Assembly: GCA_029582165.1 (NCBI GenBank) | Contig: CM055874.1 | Location: 48,645,269-48,709,268 of the forward strand | Length of the DNA stretch: 64,000 bases | Reading direction: 5' to 3' | From: Portulaca oleracea | Taxonomy: Eukaryota; Streptophyta; Magnoliopsida; Caryophyllales; Portulacaceae | Part shown: piece by piece, positions 58,601-64,000 of the stretch | Layout: every line of letters starts with the position of its first letter | Numbering within the stretch: position 1 is the first letter of the stretch | Made by a program: the position numbers and the translations under genes | Notes under the pieces: generated by a model | Database searches by the model: none | Seen by the model: the letters and a program-made list of their open reading frames with translations, nothing else | Told to the model about the DNA's origin: nothing

Positions 58601-60189
58601 TCAATCCTGATGAGAATTTACTTTGTCTTTGTTTTCTTGGCAAGCTACCCCTTCCTTTTTGTCCCTTAATTCTTTTCAGCCATTTTTTTGGGGGGTGGGG
58701 GGTGGGGATGAGTTGGAGGCAGGCAAAGAAACTTGTCAATAGTGCAAATGCAGGGCTGAACTATAACTTCACCATTCTTAAAAGCTACTTACTGGGATGG
58801 ACGTAGTCGGTCATAACTTGTAGTGGTCTTGTGCAGAAAGTGGTTCAGAATTCGTCCTTGTATTAGAATTTGTTAAATGCACCTGGACCGTGTGGCTTTA
58901 GCTGTCTTAGATAGCTTAGGATTGCCATCTAATTCGTTCAAGCCCTGTAGCTTTGAACGATACTGATGAACAGGGTTTCAAAAAGTTTGACCCATGATGT
59001 TCAAGCAAATATAGGTAATCCCACACCATTCCTCCCCCCTTTCTGGTTAGGCTGTGCACTGAATGCAAAATCTCAACACCCACGAGTTAGAAAAAAGAAG
59101 TCAACCAAGGGAGAGAAAAGAGAGGAACTCTGAAGAGGAAGAAGTGGAAAAGTGAGAGAAAGCTAGCCACACAAGTTAGAAAGAGAAAGAGGAAGAGGAA
59201 GGAGGAGGAGGGTAGAAGAGGATAAAAAGAGGATCATTTGGAGGCGAGAGAAAGCAACAACTTAGGGTGCAAAAAGCCCAGGAGCTTTGCGCCCGAAGTA
59301 CCGCTAAAACGCCCAAAAAAAGCCCAAAAAACTCGGGCTTTTTGTACGGGTTGGGCTTCAATGTGAAAAAACGCAAAGAGGTGCGCCCCGGCCGTGGTTT
59401 TTTAAACTAAGATTATATATATATAAAATAAGCCCAGGAGCTTTGCAGCCCCTAGATTTTCAACTTCTGGAGATGGGAGCCTCTACCAATTCCTTCTGTA
59501 CCTTCTTGCATTCTACAAGTTCCTCCTTTTAGAATTTGACACCCATCAAAGTAGCGAGGTTGTGCTATGGTTCCACATTGATGAATACAAGAACCTAACA
59601 TAAGCAACGGACACTTGGGAAATTTTATGAAGCAACAGGACACCAATTATACATATGTATTATGCTAGCGATGAAGCCATCTAAGAAGAAACCATGATAC
59701 ATTGAAAGGGATTGATAAAATAGCTTGAAGCATTAACGATGGGGTCATCAGTTGACTGTGAGAATTTCTGGTTTAGCAATTAATGAAAGATTCTAGAAAA
59801 GATCAATTCAGAAGTGCAACTATTACTGTTGAAATGACTAGTTGTCTTTTATGTGTCCTGGTATTGGACATTGTCTCTAGGTTCTAAATTTGGAACTCAG
59901 TAATTTACTTGCATCTAATGGTTTCATGTAGCCAAAACAGCTAAAAGTATTTATTGACAAAAATGTAATGATAACATAATTATTCAATTTTGCAGGCATT
60001 TAGAGAACAATAATTTGGTAGGAAATATCCCTCGAAGCCTTCTTCAGAAACCTGGCTTGAACTTTACGTAAGTCTCAAAATTTCTCGCCTTTTTATTTGG
60101 TATGCATTGTTTGTTGAACTAAAGTATTTGTTTTCGTTTTTAGGTTTACTCCCGGTAACAATCTTTCACTAGCCAATAAAAAGAGGTGA
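55615..60189 (+). CDS. secreted malectin-like domain protein with leucine-rich repeats
   Basis: Nine exons: 55615-55684, 55778-56333, 56834-57285, 57431-57566, 57656-57727, 57807-57878, 58437-58508, 59996-60067, 60144-60189. All junctions are GT-AG and the joined frame is open for 515 residues. The ATG precedes a signal peptide (residues 1-19). A malectin-like domain (about 24-350) has F-R-I-N-C-G, W-L-P-D-S-D-F, T-T-Y-F-Y-G-D-V-N-G and Y-P/L-P-D-D-P-F-D-R-F-W type blocks. S-G-E-P-C (about 380) resembles the W-N-G-D-P-C motif before plant LRRs. Exons 5-8, 72 nt each, encode one 24-residue LRR apiece. No transmembrane segment or kinase is seen, so it is probably extracellular. It most resembles the Arabidopsis di-glucose-binding LRR protein At1g25570, by recollection. 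Function is not established; ligand binding at the cell surface is inferred. Confidence 0.92.
58041..58198. mobile_element. MITE in intron 6 of the malectin-like gene
   Basis: The left end GTTGTTAAAATCGGGATCCT and the right end (minus strand) AGTTATTAAAATCTCGATCCT pair, enclosing about 160 bp of similar GATC-rich sequence. No TSD was confirmed. Confidence 0.6.
59275..59446. repeat. 16-bp direct repeats around a 140-bp insert in intron 7
   Basis: AGCCCAGGAGCTTTGC occurs at 59275-59290 and 59431-59446. The insert is GC-rich with repeated GCCCAAAA phrases and ends in an AT-rich tail. It could be a SINE-like insertion with its TSD or a local duplication; no tRNA-like A/B boxes were recognised. 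Confidence 0.45.
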
Positions 60190-61740
60190 ACCTTTATGCC
60201 CTAAACAAAAGTCACACGCCATGTATGGAAGAAACCATATTGTCAGTTGATTCAAACTTTTGCCTAATGCACATATGATTGAGGCTGGTGGATGTTATGT
60301 ACCTAAACCTTTTGCTCTTTGCTATGAGTGTAGCACATCTCTGACACTGCTTGGTGAAGCTTATCTCTATTTAAGTATGAAAATAGCATTTAGTGACCTT
60401 TGTGGAGTGGGACTGTTGACACGTTGCACAGATAATTTTGAATAGTGATGCATCCTGACAAACTACAAGCAGGAAGCAAAGTAGTGCTTCAGTTGCATTA
60501 CTGTGTTCTTTTATTGTTGTTTTTGTTTTCTTCCTATTTGTTCATGTGTAAATATATTAAGTATTAATATTGTAACATATCATTTGTTATACTTCTATCA
60601 TATTACCATTGTGTTACTACACAACAGACTATCTGCTTGTGGTCATCGGTGTGATTTCAGGATCGTGATTTTGAATGTCATGTTTCTTGGTCATTCGAAA
60701 TGTCATATTTCTTCATCATTTGGCTACCATGGTAAAGAGCGCCCCAATTTTGGTAATCTGTTATTTTATACGAGTCTAAAATTGATTGAGACAAAAAATA
60801 TGGAATAATTAAATTTTATGCTTATAATTAAGGAATAGGTATAATTGATGTATTTGCTATGATAAAGTAGATATAAGCTTATCTGAATGAGTATTGGATT
60901 ATAAACTTGATCGAGATTGTAACAATTTCAATCTTGACCAAGTTGGTGTTTATATCTCTAGAACAACACCACCTTATTGTTGTGTTTGTTGAGAGAGACT
61001 GCATTTGAGCCGTCAAATTTTTGACCCCTGATGGGGAGGTGTTGCAGAAATCCCCATAGCTCTTGGTTGGCATTAATCAGAGCAAATGCAATGGTGTCCC
61101 CGAATTTTAGAATGTAGGTAGGGGTCCACCCATTCCACATCACTCATCATTCCTACTTTTCGAAACTTCATGTTATTTATCTTACAACAATAAGAACTCA
61201 TTCCTACGTTTTTGCCTAAAAGTATAATTTTACCTTTATTTTTCTTTTCTTAAGGTGTAAAAGAACACCATTTGGTTGAGTAAAAGAAACAAAAAGAGAG
61301 AGAGAGAGACAGAAAAATGCTGCAACGTTCCTGAGACCACGTTCTCAGTTCAGTGGTCTTGGCTGTAAAAAGAATGCCCATTTTTGGCATATGTTCCAAT
61401 AGAGAAAATCCCACGCTGTATGTGGTCTCATGACAGGTTATAAGCTTGTATAGGCTTGGTACTCTAGTTGACTTTGATTTTGTAATCGCTTGGCCTTTGA
61501 CTTGATATTTGTGTAAACTTTAACTTGATAGTCCATTTAAGTTGGTGATTTTGGTTAATGATTTAAAAGTCGTTACATTGACTTAGGAGTCGATTGTTGG
61601 CTTGCTGGCAATTTGGGTCTAATAAATTTATTTTGCTTATGCTTAGAATGGGGGAAAAGAATGCACAGAATAGAAAAAATGAAAACTTATTTGGGTCGAA
61701 TAAATTTATTTAGTCAGGTTTACATTTTCTGTTCATTCCA
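60190..61740. other. downstream region of the malectin-like gene
   Basis: The first part should contain the 3' untranslated region. Beyond it no gene is supported. A short (GA)n run lies at about 61293-61308, and frames at 60260-60445 and 60503-60808 have no recognisable domain. Confidence 0.5.
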
Positions 61741-62440
61741 GTAGCGCACAACATTTCTCAAAACCAACACTTTTATACCCCAAATCCAAACCAATGCGTT
61801 TTCAACATGTCCAATACTTTATAAATCAAAGAACACAATTTTCTTAACAAAAATAGACAGTCAAGTTTCAGATAATGTCCCCATCGGAATGCAAGTTCCG
61901 AAATCAATATAGAAATCAATAAAACCAGTAAAGTGCATCCAAAGGGGATTAGGGCATAGACATTACCTGAATATGGGATATACTTCACGTTGAAATTCAC
62001 TTGAGCTTCTAATCGGGTAACTCGCTCGATCCTAGATTAAAAACGACCTAAAATCGATACTTCTATACTACTAGCTAATCACTTCCTATCTTATCTTAAC
62101 CTTTCCCAAAGAGTTAGTAATTCAAAGAGCGCATTAAAGTAATGATATCACAACCAAGCTAGTTCATTAAAATCAAGCATAATGCACTCCAAACGTACCA
62201 TAGAAATACATACTTACATAACATCATGTCAACAATAATTCGAATAAAACTAAGCTAATGTGTCCCTAAACATGTAAACTTGCATGACACTATTCACAAA
62301 AATTACAAATATGCCATTATATCATTTAAAAAGCATGCTACGTCATACAATCTTGTTCAAAACTACATTTTAGGGTTCCTAGCATGTTCCTAGGGTCAAG
62401 GCTTATTCAATCTAACCTAATAACATGAAAACTTAATAAT
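61741..62440 (-). mobile_element. gypsy LTR fragment, minus strand
   Basis: 61880-62060 is colinear with 31840-32020 (shared GTCCCCATCGGAATGCAAG-like block and GCATAGACATTACCTG). It is cut on the right by the Athila LTR at 62441. Clade and ends are uncertain. Confidence 0.45.
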
Positions 62441-63912
62441 TGTTTAGACCCAATTTTGTGTCTAAATAGCGCCCTAATTCTTAGACTTTTGACTCATTTC
62501 GTGTTTTAATTTCGTAACTTTTAATACGTTTTTGGTTATTTTGTGAAGTTTTTACTCAAAACGTGGTAAAAAGGGCCATTTTAGAGCCATTTTGGGAATC
62601 CCGAGGTTTCCCGGGTCTTGACCGGGTCAAAGGCGAAGTGAAGAGAAAGATTCAAGCCAGCCGAGGAGGACCGCAGCTGCGGTCCCATAGACAGTAGCTA
62701 CGGTGGTCGACCAAGGCTGGGCAAGGAAACAAGTTACCCGAGAGGGACCGCAGCTGCGGTCCCTTAGACCGCACCCGCGGTCTTGCGAAGGGAGAAATCA
62801 AGAATCGCCTGAGCTTCGGAGGACCGCACCTGCGGTCTCCTTCGGGAATTAGAAAAGCTGTTATACGAAGTGCTGTGTTTTGAGTAACTAACTACAATTG
62901 TATATATTCCTCCTAATCGATTAGGTTTAGGGGGATTTTCTATTGTAATTTGAACACTTTAGCTTTCAATTAGAGAGAGATTAGTGGAATTTCTTAGTGA
63001 TTAGTGAGTAATTACACTTGGTTTATTGCATTTACTGTGGATTTTATTGGAATTCCATTGAAGTTCTGAAGATTTATCTTATTCTTGGAGCTTGGATTTC
63101 TTATTATTCTGGATCATCCTTCCATTGGCATCAAATTAATGAGCATTTCTTACCCTTACTCTCTTTAATTCATCTATTTACTCTACAATCTCTGTTTTTG
63201 TTGTTTGGTGATTGTTGTTGCTTGATTATTGCTTGATTAACTTCGTTCTCTGTTTTAAGCATGAATAGTGAAGTTATTATTGTTGTTAGCATGATAGTTA
63301 AGATGATTAGAGGCTAGAACCCTTATGGGTTAGGGAGAAACTAAGGATGTGAATGGTTGATTTGGATTGGGTTAGCAATTTTAGGAGGTAATTCGCTGTG
63401 GAGTCAATTTCCTAATCTTATTCTTCCCTCAAGTGGGATGTATTCGATATCGAAAGCTGTTGAATACATCCAACACTTGTTGGAAGGTGGGAATTGGGAT
63501 AGTTAACGCTCGCCCATGAGAGTGGAAAGAGGTTAACTAGAGAGTCCTGTTCCTTTTACCCTCTGGGTCCGTGGAGGACTTATAGGAAGTTAATCCGGAT
63601 TACCTTGAAAAAGGGAATCCGGTGGGTTGTTTTAACGGGACTGTCATTTGATTCTATTGATTTATTGCTTTCTGATTGCGAAACCCCCGCCCTAATTGCC
63701 GTTTGCATCCCGAAATCTCCTGACACCCATAGTTTCCTTCTTGACTGAACTTTACCGTGTTTGTGTTCTGTTTTGCGCAGTCCTTACCTGAAAACCTCTT
63801 ATCGTCTAGTGATCCTTCAACCTTACCTAAAGCCAGACTGCCATAGCCAAGGCCCCTAGCTCCTCGAGAAAGAACGATAAACAAAACCGGGGTACAAAAA
63901 CCACGTTACACA
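62441..63912 (+). repeat. Athila-type 5' LTR (~1.47 kb)
   Basis: It begins TGTTTAGACCC and ends ACACA, four bases before a TGGCGTCGTTGCCAGGGA primer site, the tRNA-Asp-type site used by Athila. It carries a cluster of GC-rich palindromes near its start (62668-62840). A long AT-rich leader-like region follows. The element continues beyond the window. Confidence 0.8.
62668..62840. repeat. cluster of ACCGCAGCTGCGGT palindromes
   Basis: GGACCGCAGCTGCGGTCC at 62668-62685 and GGGACCGCAGCTGCGGTCCC at 62744-62763 are perfect palindromes. AGACCGC-ACCC-GCGGTCT at 62766-62783 is a hairpin, and 62821-62840 is a near copy. A degenerate copy lies at about 62689-62710. Confidence 0.9.
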
Positions 63913-63915
63913 AAA

Positions 63916-63933
63916 TGGCGTCGTTGCCAGGGA
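63916..63933 (+). other. primer-binding site, tRNA-Asp type (Athila)
   Basis: TGGCGTCGTTGCCAGGGA differs by two bases from the usual Athila site TGGCGCCGTTGCCGGGGA. The 67 bases to the window end are leader. Confidence 0.85.
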
Positions 63934-64000
63934 GTAAGCGCACCTAGCTTAGCTCTTTGTCTATAGGTTGTTTAAGATCATTTCATTTGCTAGAGATTTG

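Overview
This is plant nuclear DNA, most likely from a eudicot with a large, repeat-rich genome. The evidence is plant-specific retrotransposon lineages (Ty3/gypsy Tat, chromovirus-like and Athila; Ty1/copia), Mutator (FAR1-type), hAT and Stowaway transposons, GT-AG introns, and one intact host gene of the plant malectin-like/LRR class. No species can be named from the sequence alone. Nearly everything outside the host gene is transposable-element sequence, much of it nested, and several insertions are proven by target-site duplications (TSDs).

1-27 kb reads as one large Tat-lineage retrotransposon that has been invaded by others. Its decayed gag-protease-RT-RNase H-integrase lies at 1-5528. 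A 12.2-kb tandem of a non-autonomous gypsy element follows (5607-17809; truncated LTR, internal, LTR, internal, LTR). The Tat element appears to resume with two antisense pseudogenes, one DUF7745-like (17968-19256, minus) and one plant-mobile-domain (19925-24686, minus). The second holds a complete 2.2-kb LTR element in its first intron. Then come a repeat-rich 3' untranslated region, a polypurine tract at 25728, and an LTR from 25741 that runs into a primer-binding site and leader. A second leader copy lies at 28857-29279.

27.4-42 kb holds a broken hAT transposase (30122-31670), a minus-strand gypsy LTR cut by a copia-like solo LTR (33661-34133), and a nearly whole FAR1-type Mutator element (34805-38019) with 48-bp terminal inverted repeats and a perfect 9-bp TSD. 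It also has a second inverted-repeat element (38056-39722), a 21-bp poly(T) insert between 16-bp direct repeats, a foldback MITE (40221-40560) and a hAT MITE (41446-42113) with a perfect 8-bp TSD.

42-55 kb is a four-level nest. A probable hAT element (42245-55241) contains a Tip100-like hAT (43742-54538) lodged in a (TA)n tract. That contains a minus-strand copia element (44942-54394; TSD AAAGT), which in turn contains an internally deleted gypsy element (46044-49586; TSD TTTAC). The copia leader carries a ten-unit, ~49-bp hairpin minisatellite.

55.6-60.2 kb is the one intact host gene: nine exons encoding a 515-residue secreted malectin-like protein with C-terminal leucine-rich repeats. The TE nest stops 373 bp before its start codon. 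Beyond it, 60.2-62.4 kb is mostly unannotated, ending in a minus-strand gypsy LTR fragment. From 62441 an Athila-type LTR with palindromic repeats and a tRNA-Asp-type primer site runs off the window.
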